Below, one piece after another: positions 49,243 through 59,148 of a stretch of DNA of 64,000 nt. The position numbers and the translations under genes are program-made. Under the pieces are notes generated by a model that did no database searches, was not told where the DNA came from, and saw only the letters and a program-made list of their open reading frames with translations. Source of the stretch: Bdellovibrionales bacterium (GTDB taxonomy: Bacteria; Bdellovibrionota; Bdellovibrionia; Bdellovibrionales; UBA1609); the NCBI GenBank assembly GCA_027459485.1, contig DAIDIG010000006.1:1-64000 (forward strand), given 5' to 3'. Each line of letters begins with the position of its first letter. Positions within the stretch are counted from its first letter, which is position 1.

Positions 49243-50693
49243 CGATTGCCTCCGGCGGCCGGGCGGCTGATCGTTTTGATATCCGAAAAAAAGCGAAGCC
49301 CGTAATCGCCGCCTTCGCGGCCGACGCCCGATTCTTTGACTCCGCCGAATGGAGTACGCAGATCGCGAACCATCCAGCTGTTCACCCAAACCACGCCGGC
49401 TTGCAGCGCGTTTGCGACGCGGTCACAGCGCGAAACGTCCTGTGACCAAACGCTTGCCGAAAGGCCGTAACGGGTGGAGTTGGCGATTGCGACCGCTTCA
49501 CATTCGTTTTCAAACGGGATCAGTGTCGCAACCGGCCCGAAAATCTCATCCTGATTCACCGAACACTCCGGCGATAGCCCCTCGATCAAAGTCGGCCGAA
49601 TATAATAGCCGTTGGCAATTTCACCTGATAAACGAGCGCGCTCGCCGCCACAAAGAATCACGCCACCATCGTGTCGCGCGCGTTCAACGTAGCCCAAAAC
49701 CTTATTCATGTGTGCCTCAGACACAACTGAACCTTGTTCGGTGCTTTCATCCAGCGGATCGCCCAACCGCAACGAATTGGCGCGGTCGACCAAAGCGTCG
49801 CGAAATTTTTCGTAAAGCGATTTTTCAATGAGAATCCGCGAACCGCAGAGGCAAATCTGACCTTGGTTACTGAATGTCGAGCGCAACGTCGTTTTCAATG
49901 CCAGATCAAAATCGCAATCGGCAAAAATTATATTTGGGTTTTTACCACCCATCTCTAGGGAGTATTTTTTAAACTGAGGCGCGGCGAGCTTGGCAATGAC
50001 CCGGCCGGTAGCGGTACTACCAGTGAATGAAATCGCTTTAATGTCGGGGTGCTCAACGAGCGCTTGCCCCGCTTGCGCCCCGGCACCGTGAACGATGTTT
50101 AAAACTCCCGCCGGCAAACCGATTTTGTCGGCAATCTGCGCGAGCCGAAAGGCGGTGTAAGGCGTGATTTCGGATGGCTTGGCAACAACCGTATTCCCCA
50201 TAGCTAGGGCGGGGGCGATCTTCCATGTCAAGAGGTACAGTGGCAAATTCCATGGTGAAATGACACCGACGACCCCGAGCGGATCATACACGACCGTGTT
50301 GATCGAGTGCGTATCGTTAAAAAATTCGCCGTGAAATTGCGTGACGGCATCGGCAAAAAAACGAAAATTTTTTGCACTTCTCGGAATGTCGAGTTCGCGC
50401 GCCATTGCGATAGGTTTGCCGTTGTCGATCGCTTCAGCTCGGGCCAATTCATCAACGTGATTCATGATCTCGTCGCTCAAGCGGCGAAGATACTGGGCGC
50501 GATCCTCAGCTGCGAGACGCCCCCACGCCGATTGGGCCGATTGGGCCGCCTGGGTGGCACGGTTGATGTCATCTGCAGTTGAATCGGCAACGAGCGAGTA
50601 AACGGCTCCGCGCGACGGATTGTAATTATTTAAATAGCGGCCAGACGTAGGATCGGCGAATTCGCCGCCAATGTAGTTTTTTATTTTCTCCAT
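49239..50693 (-). CDS. Aldehyde dehydrogenase, probable 2-aminomuconate 6-semialdehyde dehydrogenase
   Basis: ISPWNLPLYLLTWKIAPALAMGNTVVAKPSE, FTGSTATGR, LEMGGKNPNIIFAD, FSNQGQICLCGSRI; pathway context. Confidence 0.9.
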   Translation of the reverse strand: MEKIKNYIGGEFADPTSGRYLNNYNPSRGAVYSLVADSTADDINRATQAAQSAQSAWGRLAAEDRAQYLRRLSDEIMNHVDELARAEAIDNGKPIAMARELDIPRSAKNFRFFADAVTQFHGEFFNDTHSINTVVYDPLGVVGVISPWNLPLYLLTWKIAPALAMGNTVVAKPSEITPYTAFRLAQIADKIGLPAGVLNIVHGAGAQAGQALVEHPDIKAISFTGSTATGRVIAKLAAPQFKKYSLEMGGKNPNIIFADCDFDLALKTTLRSTFSNQGQICLCGSRILIEKSLYEKFRDALVDRANSLRLGDPLDESTEQGSVVSEAHMNKVLGYVERARHDGGVILCGGERARLSGEIANGYYIRPTLIEGLSPECSVNQDEIFGPVATLIPFENECEAVAIANSTRYGLSASVWSQDVSRCDRVANALQAGVVWVNSWMVRDLRTPFGGVKESGVGREGGDYGLRFFSDIKTISRPAAGGNR

Positions 50694-50728
50694 ATGGGTA
50701 GGCTGGTATGTAACACATTGAGGTGAAG

Positions 50729-52018
50729 ATGCCAGAATTTTCGCATGAACAGGACTCTTTAGAAGCGGCCCGCAGGCTCGATTTGGATGACCCTTTACGG
50801 TCTTACCGTGAAGAGTTTCATATACCGCTGATTGACGGACCAAACGGCGAAAAAAGACCACAGCTATACTTCGCTGGGCACTCACTGGGGCTTATGCCAA
50901 AACGAGCGCGAGAGTATGTCGATTTAGAACTTGAGGAGTGGTCCAAACTGGGGGTGGCGGGGCATTTTTCTGCGAAACACCCGTGGCTACCGTATCACGA
51001 AAATGTCACTGAAAACCTCGCGCACATCGTCGGCGCTCAACCGAATGAAGTTGTCGCCATGAACTCGCTTACGACGAATCTTCATCTCATGATGGTGAGT
51101 TTTTACCGCCCGTCATCCTCGCGTTTTAAAATTTTAATTGAGAACAATACATTTCCGTCCGATCGCTATGCCGTCGATTCGCAAGCGCGCTACCATGGGT
51201 TTGACCCGCTACGAGCAGTTGTCGAACTGAAGCCGCGAGTGGGTGAAAATTCAAACGGTATGACGGTCGATACCGAACAATTATTGAAACAGATACATGC
51301 GCTCGGCGATTCGCTGGCGCTTGTGATGCTCGGTCAATGTAACTATCTTTCGGGTCAAGCTTTTGAAATGGCCGAAATCGTAAAGGCCGCGAAAAAAATC
51401 GGTGCAAGTGTCGGCTTCAATCTTGCGCACGGTGCCGGTAATCTGTTGCTGGCCTTACACGACGCCGGAGCGGATTTCGCTGTTTGGTGCTCGTATAAAT
51501 ACCTCAACAGCGGACCCGGAGGCATTGCGGGGGCTTTCGTTCATGAACGGCATTTAAGAGATAAGTCGATCCCCCGTTTGTCGGGCTGGTGGGGGCATAA
51601 TAAAAAAACTCGTTTTGAAATGGGGCCAACGTTTGAGCCTATCCCGACCGTTGAAGCATGGCAGCTCAGTAATCCACCGATTTTGCAGCTTGCGGCCCTT
51701 CGTGCGTCGACCGAGATTTTCGCACGGGCGAAGATGCCGGCGCTTCGCCAAAAGAGCGAACGTTTGACAAATTATCTTGAATGGCTGCTCAAGCGCCGGC
51801 TGGGTGAAAAGATTCAAATCGTCACACCCGAAACTCGAGGGGCCATGCTCTGTGTGCGCATCCCCGGAGTCGGCAAAGAAATCGAATCGCGTGTCAGACA
51901 AAGAGGCGCCGTGATCGATTTTCGCGAACCCGACATTCTTCGAATGGCACCGGCGCCGCTCTACAATTCGTTCGAAGATGTTTTTCATCTCGTTCAAGCT
52001 CTACAGGATTCTCTATGA
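50729..52018 (+). CDS. kynU: Kynureninase
   Basis: FAGHSLGLMPKRAREYVDLELEEWSKLGVAGHF...WCSYKYLNSGPGGIAGAFVHERH. Confidence 0.96.
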   Translation: MPEFSHEQDSLEAARRLDLDDPLRSYREEFHIPLIDGPNGEKRPQLYFAGHSLGLMPKRAREYVDLELEEWSKLGVAGHFSAKHPWLPYHENVTENLAHIVGAQPNEVVAMNSLTTNLHLMMVSFYRPSSSRFKILIENNTFPSDRYAVDSQARYHGFDPLRAVVELKPRVGENSNGMTVDTEQLLKQIHALGDSLALVMLGQCNYLSGQAFEMAEIVKAAKKIGASVGFNLAHGAGNLLLALHDAGADFAVWCSYKYLNSGPGGIAGAFVHERHLRDKSIPRLSGWWGHNKKTRFEMGPTFEPIPTVEAWQLSNPPILQLAALRASTEIFARAKMPALRQKSERLTNYLEWLLKRRLGEKIQIVTPETRGAMLCVRIPGVGKEIESRVRQRGAVIDFREPDILRMAPAPLYNSFEDVFHLVQALQDSL

Positions 52019-53397
52019 AAACCGTGATAGCGGGTGCGGGGCTCGTGGGTCCGCTTCTTGCCATCAACTTGAAACGGCATGGGCATGACGTCACATTGTT
52101 TGAGCGCCGAACGGATCCGCGTAAAAGCGTCGCACGGAATGCGTCTCTCGAGGCCCGTCGCTCCATTAATCTTGTCATTACCTCGCGCGGGATCAACGCA
52201 CTGAACGAACTCGATTTGTGGCGCAAAGTTCGCGACATCACGGTGCCGGTTTACGGTCGCATGATTCATTCTCTTCGCGGTGAAACTTTTTTTCAGCCGT
52301 ACGGTCGCGACGAGCACGAATGTAACTATTCGGTGTCGCGCTCTCATCTTAATCATTTTCTTGTGGAGCAAGCCGAGAACAGCGGCGTTCAGGTCGAATT
52401 TGATGCGCGCCTCGAAGCCGTCGATTTCGCGCAAAGTAAATGTCGATTTGGTTCTCGGGAAATAGGATACGACGTGTTGTTTGGCGCCGACGGTGCGGGA
52501 TCGATCGTTCGTCAGGCTCTCGAAAAGGCCGGCCATATAGACGTGCGAACGGATTGGTTAGATACCGATTATAAAGAACTCGTGATACCAAAGGAGCGGG
52601 GTGGCGAGCTTAGACAAAATGCCTTGCACATTTGGCCGCGTGGTAACCACATGATGATGGCACTACCGAACATCGAGGGTGATTTTACAGTTACGCTTTA
52701 TCTACCGCGAAGCGGTCACGAATATGCATTTGACCAAATGCGCTCCGAAGCAGATGTGTCGCGATTGTTTGAATCGCAATTCTCTGACGCTATTCATTTG
52801 ATACCCGATTATAAAAAAGATTTTTTCGCGAACCCGCAAGGGCAATTGGGAACAATTCGAGCCTCGACTTGGGTATATAAAGATTCGGTGTGCCTCATTG
52901 GTGACGCCGCCCACGCTATTGTCCCGTTTTTCGGTCAGGGTATGAATCTCGGTTTTGAAGACTGCGTTGAACTGATGAATGTTTTGGACGGCGAGCCATC
53001 GATTTCGGCTGCGCTGAAAAAATTCAATTACACCCAACGGCCGAACGCTGAGGCAATTGCCGATATGGCGCTCGAGAATTTTATCGAAATGCGCGATCGT
53101 GTCGGTCAGGCTGACTTTCAGCTAAAGAAGAAGATTGAAGCGCGAATCGAGAGAGAATGGCCGCAGCTTTATCGCTCACGTTACGGCATGATTACTTATA
53201 CTCTGACTCCCTATAAACTGGCGGAGGAGGCAGGGCGAATTCAAAATGAGATTCTAGATGAGTTGGCGCGAACTGCGACGGCGGACGGGGGATTCGATCG
53301 CGCGAAGGCGCACGACCTTTTAGAAAATAGGCTTAAACCATTCTGTCAAAAGAACCAGGTTTCAACAAAACGGTTTGAGCCCGAAAGCCTAAGCTGA
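52015..53397 (+). CDS. kmo: Kynurenine 3-monooxygenase
   Basis: GAGLVGPLLAINLKRHGHDVTLFERR, GRMIHS, LIGDAAHAIVPFFGQGMNLGFEDC. Confidence 0.96.
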   Translation: MKTVIAGAGLVGPLLAINLKRHGHDVTLFERRTDPRKSVARNASLEARRSINLVITSRGINALNELDLWRKVRDITVPVYGRMIHSLRGETFFQPYGRDEHECNYSVSRSHLNHFLVEQAENSGVQVEFDARLEAVDFAQSKCRFGSREIGYDVLFGADGAGSIVRQALEKAGHIDVRTDWLDTDYKELVIPKERGGELRQNALHIWPRGNHMMMALPNIEGDFTVTLYLPRSGHEYAFDQMRSEADVSRLFESQFSDAIHLIPDYKKDFFANPQGQLGTIRASTWVYKDSVCLIGDAAHAIVPFFGQGMNLGFEDCVELMNVLDGEPSISAALKKFNYTQRPNAEAIADMALENFIEMRDRVGQADFQLKKKIEARIEREWPQLYRSRYGMITYTLTPYKLAEEAGRIQNEILDELARTATADGGFDRAKAHDLLENRLKPFCQKNQVSTKRFEPESLS

Positions 53398-53398
53398 A

Positions 53399-54214
53399 TC
53401 AATTTCGAATCGTCCAAAAATCTTGGGCCAGCCGCAAATTGTTCGCGTAGGCAAATGGCAAATAAAAGTACCCGTGATCTCCCCACTCGGCGCCCCAACT
53501 GTTACGTACAATCAGCCATTGTTGCGCTTGATCGTAACCCACGGCCATTACGGCGTGACCGCCGAGCGGTCGATCACCGTCGGTTGGCAGCGGTACAACG
53601 CCAGTTTTCGCGACTTGCGGTGATTCAAAGGATTCAAAAACCGTGAACCCGAAGACGAAAGGTAGCCCGCTTGCCAATGCGCGAAGACCCGCGTCAAGCG
53701 TCGCGATACGCAAGTAAGAGCCGATTCTATGTTGAGCGGCTTCTTCGTATGCGGTCAGCGCCGGCTTTTCGAGCACATGACTGGACGAGTAACCCCAAAC
53801 TCTTTCTCGACAAACGCCCCACTTGGCGATCGACTTCATCCCATTACGTAAAGTCGAGCCTGAATCTGTGCTTGTCGTGCCCGAAAGTTCGCGTTCATTG
53901 TAATAGATAAACAGGCGGCTCACGTTCGAGTATTGGATTTTACTGAACACTTCGGGTTCATTCGAGCGCCCGCCTTTTATATCGGCAAGCTCCATGTATT
54001 CGACAAGGCCGGCGACCGCATTGCCGGTGCAGCTGCCGATTTGGCCTTGATTGGCGACAGGCGGGCAATGGGCGCGCAAATCAACCTGTGTGGGGATCTG
54101 CCCCGGTACGCCCATCCGCTCGATGAACTGAAAATCCCGATGATCGGGCAGATCTGGAATCCAATTGTACCGGTGACGTTTCGCCAAGGTGCTCGTTCGA
54201 TTTTTAACCTTCAT
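53399..54214 (-). CDS. C1A papain-like cysteine peptidase (start at 54214 supported by upstream promoter)
   Basis: PPVANQGQIGSCTGNAVAG (Cys), GHAVMAVGYD (His), RNSWGAEWGDHGYFYLP (Asn). Confidence 0.92.
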   Translation of the reverse strand: MKVKNRTSTLAKRHRYNWIPDLPDHRDFQFIERMGVPGQIPTQVDLRAHCPPVANQGQIGSCTGNAVAGLVEYMELADIKGGRSNEPEVFSKIQYSNVSRLFIYYNERELSGTTSTDSGSTLRNGMKSIAKWGVCRERVWGYSSSHVLEKPALTAYEEAAQHRIGSYLRIATLDAGLRALASGLPFVFGFTVFESFESPQVAKTGVVPLPTDGDRPLGGHAVMAVGYDQAQQWLIVRNSWGAEWGDHGYFYLPFAYANNLRLAQDFWTIRN

Positions 54215-54239
54215 GTATGCCTCCGCATGAAGGCACAAT

Positions 54240-54255
54240 TGCAATGGCCGCGCCA
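54240..54255 (-). promoter_or_regulatory. Candidate sigma54 promoter TGGCGC-N5-TTGCA
   Basis: Minus strand TTGGCGCGGCCATTGCA; GG-N10-GC exact spacing; one mismatch in the -24 element. Confidence 0.55.
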
Positions 54256-54363
54256 AGTAAGAAGCCGTCTGGGCAAGGCTCGATTCGAAACTATTGGCTT
54301 GCCATATTGAATCCGTTGTCCTGAGTCGGAGAAAATAGTCTCAGTTAATGGACAAGCGAAAAG

Positions 54364-54387
54364 ATAGCCTCCCATTTGGGAGGCTAT
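54364..54387 (-). terminator. Terminator downstream of the DUF3332-like gene
   Basis: Minus strand ATAGCCTCCCAAATGGGAGGCTATCTTTT; perfect stem with short T-rich tail. Confidence 0.75.
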
Positions 54388-54421
54388 TCGTCATGAACGG
54401 CGTAGAAAAAGACGCGAGAAT

Positions 54422-55039
54422 TTATTGCGCCGACTGTGCGATGACCTGATTCTTTTCGAGTAGCTTCTTAACCGCCCGCAATTTTGTAAAATCCAAATTT
54501 TTAAATTGTGACGGGGCCTTGAGAGTGACGATTTGCGGGTCTGTCGGGTTGGCCACTGCAATTTCAGCTAGCCCTGCATGCAGCGACCGGACTCGAGCTT
54601 TGAGTTCCCCGTTGAGGTAGACGGCAATCGACCCATCTTTCATTTCGCGCAATTCACTGATCGACTGTACGCGACCCTCTTTATCATAAACGGTGAAGAT
54701 AGATTTTCGGAGCGGATCACGTGTGTGATTCACCACGACACGGTAGCCATCTTTTGAGAACGTTTTAGTTTGAGCTGTTATGACGGGTGAGTCTGTCCAA
54801 AACTCGACGGTGTTATTGATCAGAAAGTCAAACACCAGAGCCAATTCGTAAACAGGGATAATGACGAACGCGACGTACACGATAATCCGCGGAATTGTCG
54901 AGAACGTCAGGTTCCACTGGGCGAGTTTTCGCGTGAGGCCGAAATTGCCGGCGGCGCACCCCGTAACGGAGGCAACACCGACAGCCGCTGCGACAACACC
55001 ACAGATAGTTCGAGTTGCTTTATTCATTTTGCCAAACAT
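54422..55039 (-). CDS. DUF3332-like lipoprotein
   Basis: VTGCAAGNFGLTRKLAQWNLT...VAFVIIPVYELALVFDFLINNTVEFWT. Confidence 0.8.
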   Translation of the reverse strand: MFGKMNKATRTICGVVAAAVGVASVTGCAAGNFGLTRKLAQWNLTFSTIPRIIVYVAFVIIPVYELALVFDFLINNTVEFWTDSPVITAQTKTFSKDGYRVVVNHTRDPLRKSIFTVYDKEGRVQSISELREMKDGSIAVYLNGELKARVRSLHAGLAEIAVANPTDPQIVTLKAPSQFKNLDFTKLRAVKKLLEKNQVIAQSAQ

Positions 55040-55059
55040 GTTATTTCCCCTCTAATTTG

Positions 55060-55689
55060 TTAGTATTCTCGAATAATTTTAACAGACTTAATGTAGATCG
55101 GGTGAAGCGGGTGTTCATTGAGAAAATTCACTTTCGCCTCACTGATTCTTTTGACTACGTCGAGGCCAGAGACAACCACGCCGAAAACAGGATAAACGTT
55201 GTCGTAACTTTTTTCGTCTTTGAACGTAATCATAAATTGGCTACCTTCAGTATTGGGGCGCGATCGTAACATAGACACGATGCCCGGGCGATCATGAGTT
55301 AAATCCGGGTGGAACTCGTCATTAATTGTATACCCCGGGCCCCCGCTTCCGTTGTTGAGAGGGTCGCCTGACTGAACGATGAAATCGCGGCGGATGCGAA
55401 AAAACTCAAGACCGTTGTAGAAGGGACGCTTTACTAGCGCTTTGGATTTGGGGTCCGTCCATGTTTTTTTACCTTCGGCGAGATCGACGAAATTAGCGAC
55501 GGTGCGAGGGGCGCGGTGAAAGAAAAGTTGCACTTTGAATTCACCCATCGAGGTGTCAAACAGCGCATAAAGATGACGAAGTTCTTTATGTTCGGCTTGT
55601 GATTGGCCGTGTGCGCGAAGCGAAAAAACAGCGAACGCGAGCGAGTAAACCATTACGAAAAGGCCGAAACGTTTGGCGGAGACGGACAT
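55060..55689 (-). CDS. Cyclophilin-type peptidyl-prolyl cis-trans isomerase, secreted
   Basis: FKVQLFFHRAPRTVANFVDLAEG, FFRIRRDFIVQSGDPLNNGSGGPGYTINDEF, VFGVVVSGLDVV. Confidence 0.95.
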   Translation of the reverse strand: MSVSAKRFGLFVMVYSLAFAVFSLRAHGQSQAEHKELRHLYALFDTSMGEFKVQLFFHRAPRTVANFVDLAEGKKTWTDPKSKALVKRPFYNGLEFFRIRRDFIVQSGDPLNNGSGGPGYTINDEFHPDLTHDRPGIVSMLRSRPNTEGSQFMITFKDEKSYDNVYPVFGVVVSGLDVVKRISEAKVNFLNEHPLHPIYIKSVKIIREY

Positions 55690-55794
55690 AGAAGCTCCTT
55701 ATAACGAATCATAAAACGCTATTAAGACCTTTGTCGGGGGTCAATGTTTTTTAAACGCGCGTCGCTTCAGGTCAGGTCTCAGGCGTTTTTCGGA

Positions 55795-57198
55795 TCACTC
55801 CGCGTTTTCGGGGCCCCATTTTGGCTGGTAATACCATAGGTGATCGTGAGTCACGCGCCGTTCGTTATCGCCGGTGGTGTCGATGATGTAAAGCTGACGA
55901 TTGCCGGTTCGATCGCTCACGAATAGGATTTGCCGGCCGTCAGGTGAAAATGCCGGCTCTTCATTGTTGGCCCAGCGCCCATTCGGCTTGTGCGCTGAGG
56001 TGAGGCGTAAAACTTGGCCCGTGCCGTCCGTGTTCATTAAAAAAATATCAAAAGCGTTTTTCCTTTTATCAAGACTTGCAAACGCTAGCTTTTTGCCGTC
56101 AGGCGACCACGAAGGCGTCGCGTTGTACTCACCCAAAAAAGTCCGGCGCTTCACGTGTCGACCATCGGCGTCCATCGTATAAATCATCGGAAAGCTCGTG
56201 CGATCTGATGAAAAGGCAATCTTCTCTCCATCCGGGGATGCAGCCGGCTCGACATTGAGCGCGAGACCCGGGCCGTGAGTGAGCGGTACGATATTTTTAC
56301 CATCGATGGACATTCGATAAATATCGGCTGTTCGGTTGCGGGTGAGGCTCACCAGCAGATGCCGGCTATCCGAGAGAAAGTCGGCCCCCATATTGTTACC
56401 GTCACGGTACGAAACAAGCCAACGGCGATGTGTTTTTAATTCGTACATGAGCATATCGAGGTTTCTACGCATTATACCGCGTCGCCCGATGCGGCGCTTA
56501 ATAAAGCAACTGTATGCGATGTATTTGCCGTTCGGCGACCAGGCTGGAGATACGGCAATCGAGCGGTGGTTTGTGATTTTTTGCATGTTGTGACCGTCCC
56601 AATCCATCGTGTATATCTCACGAAACGTTTTCGGTCCGCGGTCCACTGCGACAACTATAGGATTTAAGAAAAACGACGGTTTGCCGGTAACGGCCTTAAC
56701 AAAATCATCGGCAAATGTGTGGGCGACTTTCCGCACCGATGTCGCGTCCGCCGAATATCGCTTACCAAGCACCAAATTACCTTTAGGAACATAATAGGCA
56801 TAGATTTCAAGGACGATCTGATGGTTGAGAACTTGGTAGCCGCCCCGGATTAGAAACTCCGTGCCAATTGTCTTCCACTTTTGAAAGTCAAACCCGTTCG
56901 CCTCGACACCAGAGGGGCGCAAGCCCGTAATCATCGGGTTTTCTAAAAAAGCGGCTGGTTCGATTTGCTTAAAAAGTCCGGTTGCAAGTAGATCATTATC
57001 AATTGTGGAGTAAAGCTCATCACCCATTCGCTCTTGGGCCGGCGTAACGACGGCGCTCAGACGCTTGAGGCTCGGCATAGCCAGAAGACTTTTTCGCACA
57101 TGAGCTTGCCCGACATCGATCAAAATTTTGTTTTGAGCCTGGGCCGTGATGGGCCCGAGTGCGGCCACAAAAAGCAGCATCGAGATTATGTTTTTCAC
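55795..57198 (-). CDS. tolB: Tol-Pal system beta-propeller protein TolB
   Basis: TolB N-terminal domain and WD-like repeats (AVSPAWSPNGKYIAY, AASPDGEKIAFSSDR, PAFSPDGRQILFVSDRTGNRQLYIID). Confidence 0.95.
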   Translation of the reverse strand: MKNIISMLLFVAALGPITAQAQNKILIDVGQAHVRKSLLAMPSLKRLSAVVTPAQERMGDELYSTIDNDLLATGLFKQIEPAAFLENPMITGLRPSGVEANGFDFQKWKTIGTEFLIRGGYQVLNHQIVLEIYAYYVPKGNLVLGKRYSADATSVRKVAHTFADDFVKAVTGKPSFFLNPIVVAVDRGPKTFREIYTMDWDGHNMQKITNHRSIAVSPAWSPNGKYIAYSCFIKRRIGRRGIMRRNLDMLMYELKTHRRWLVSYRDGNNMGADFLSDSRHLLVSLTRNRTADIYRMSIDGKNIVPLTHGPGLALNVEPAASPDGEKIAFSSDRTSFPMIYTMDADGRHVKRRTFLGEYNATPSWSPDGKKLAFASLDKRKNAFDIFLMNTDGTGQVLRLTSAHKPNGRWANNEEPAFSPDGRQILFVSDRTGNRQLYIIDTTGDNERRVTHDHLWYYQPKWGPENAE

Positions 57199-57211
57199 GA
57201 AAAGTCCCTCC

Positions 57212-57907
57212 CTAAAACGGAAAGTGAATGAGTAAAATCGAGTTTTTCACTTCGTCCGGCGGCGGTGCGAACGGGCTAGAATTTTGGACAGCCGCCAAGC
57301 ACGAACTATCAAAAATCGCATTGCCTGAAGACACATATATTTGACTGCGCGAAATGGAGCCATCCCCATCTAACTGTACGATCACTTGGGCTTTGAGGTT
57401 AGCATCGCTCAACCACTGCGGCAACGACCAATGGGCTTGAACTTTAGATTTGAGCGCCGACAAATAGTCATTCACGTGTAGGCGCGAAAGCCCGCTAAAA
57501 CTATCGCCCGACGAGATAATATTGCCTTTGTACGACTTTTTTTGATGTTGAGTCGGCTTATTCGATGTCTTCTCGAGTTGTTGCTGCATTTTTTGAATTT
57601 CGTCCATCGCTTTCAGCTCAGCCAGCGCCTCGTTTTGCGAGGCCTTGATATTTTTCGGTATCGCTTGCGGCTTGTGTGGTGGCAGTTTCGCGACGGGCAG
57701 CGGTGCGATTTTCGGCATCGGTTGTATGGGCGGCGCAGTTTGGGGGATTTTGTCGGGCAAGTCGACGACGTCGACGCGAATGGCCTCGGGCACTACAAGA
57801 ATGTCGCCGGGCATGAGCCAATGCTTAATTAACGATCCGGTGATAATTGCAGCGTGAATAATGATTGAAACGTATAAGAACGTCCGAAACGATTCGTCGT
57901 CTTTCAT
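57212..57907 (-). CDS. TolA/TonB-type energy-transducer protein
   Basis: N-terminal TM, Pro/Lys linker, C-terminal YLSALKSKVQAHWSLPQWL...VQLDGDGSISRSQIYVSSGNAIFDSSCLAAVQNSSPFAPPP. Confidence 0.88.
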   Translation of the reverse strand: MKDDESFRTFLYVSIIIHAAIITGSLIKHWLMPGDILVVPEAIRVDVVDLPDKIPQTAPPIQPMPKIAPLPVAKLPPHKPQAIPKNIKASQNEALAELKAMDEIQKMQQQLEKTSNKPTQHQKKSYKGNIISSGDSFSGLSRLHVNDYLSALKSKVQAHWSLPQWLSDANLKAQVIVQLDGDGSISRSQIYVSSGNAIFDSSCLAAVQNSSPFAPPPDEVKNSILLIHFPF

Positions 57908-58320
57908 TTCGCCTTCGGCAAAGTGACCAGACTGATGTTGAAAATTCCAGCGCTACGCGCTTCAGCTAACACCGAGGCCACTCGTCCATACTCCGTTCGC
58001 TTATCCGCTTGTATGTAGAGTTGTTTATTACGTCGTGACTTAAAGATCGCCTTGAGCCGCGCGCTGAGGTTATTGAGTTGAAGCGCAACTTTGCCGGATG
58101 AGATGTGTCCCTCGCGATCGATGACCAAAACAAAAGGTTCATCGGTCGCACGTAATCCGCTGGCGGCCGTTTCGGGTAGGTCGACTTCTAGCCCTTGCTG
58201 CATCAGAGGAGTCGTCACCATAAAAATAATGAGAAGAACAAGCATCACGTCGACGAGCGGCGTAATGTTGATTTCATTCATCACGCGGGACTTTTTGGTA
58301 AGCGAATTATTCATCGCCAC
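57904..58320 (-). CDS. tolR: ExbD/TolR family protein
   Basis: MNEINITPLVDVMLVLLIIFMVTTPLMQQGLEVDLP. Confidence 0.96.
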   Translation of the reverse strand: MAMNNSLTKKSRVMNEINITPLVDVMLVLLIIFMVTTPLMQQGLEVDLPETAASGLRATDEPFVLVIDREGHISSGKVALQLNNLSARLKAIFKSRRNKQLYIQADKRTEYGRVASVLAEARSAGIFNISLVTLPKAK

Positions 58321-58368
58321 GCGTTCACCTCGGCTTTGTGGCCCGCTGTTGATGGCAAGGCCCCATGG

Positions 58369-59118
58369 CTATTCCTTAAAAAAATTTCTTTTCGCGATGT
58401 TCAGGTAATCGGCAGCGAAACTATTGAGTTCAAGTTCTTCACGTTGTACGAGGCCGATGTAATGGTTGAAAGCGATCGTTGCAGGGATCGCAACGACGAG
58501 GCCGACGGCCGTAGTGATCAACGCTTCTGAAATGCCAGGTGCGACAACGGCGAGACTCGCCATATTTGTTGCCCCGATTCGGTGAAAGGCCTCCATAATC
58601 CCCCAGACTGTGCCGAAAAGACCTATGAATGGAGCTGTGCTGCCGGAGGTTGCCAAAAAATTCAGTCGTGTCGAAATTTTTGTAACTTCCAGATCAATGG
58701 ATTTTCTGAGAGCGCGTTCTAAATTGTCGATACCCGAAAGTGAAGGCGATTTACTCTTTTCAGCGCGGGCCAAATTGGAATCGGCCATCTTGCGGAGCTC
58801 TAAATACCCGGCGCGGAACACGCGCGCGAGGCTGCTGTCGGGGTGCCGCTCGGACTTACTGAAGATATCATCGAGCGACGAGGCCGACCAAAACATTTCG
58901 AGAAAAGGGTGATTGGCGGCTCGAACCAAGTCGATTGCCCGCTTTTTAGTAAAAATAATAGCCCAGCAAATCGCCGACATGCCGACGAGAATCAGTAGAA
59001 CAATTTGCACGATCCAGCTGGCATCGAGAATGGCGGTGAGCGCGTTAAATTGAATTCCGGATGAAATTGATTGGGTGGCTGCGTGGGCTATTTCCATAAT
59101 CGTAAAAGCGTAGCACAA
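58369..59118 (-). CDS. tolQ: TolQ/ExbB family proton channel
   Basis: GLFGTVWGIMEAFHRIGATNMASLAVVAPGISEALITTAVGLVVAIPATIAFNHY. Confidence 0.96.
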   Translation of the reverse strand: MCYAFTIMEIAHAATQSISSGIQFNALTAILDASWIVQIVLLILVGMSAICWAIIFTKKRAIDLVRAANHPFLEMFWSASSLDDIFSKSERHPDSSLARVFRAGYLELRKMADSNLARAEKSKSPSLSGIDNLERALRKSIDLEVTKISTRLNFLATSGSTAPFIGLFGTVWGIMEAFHRIGATNMASLAVVAPGISEALITTAVGLVVAIPATIAFNHYIGLVQREELELNSFAADYLNIAKRNFFKE

Positions 59119-59148
59119 GCGCGGGTTTTGGCAACGTTGGATTTACGG

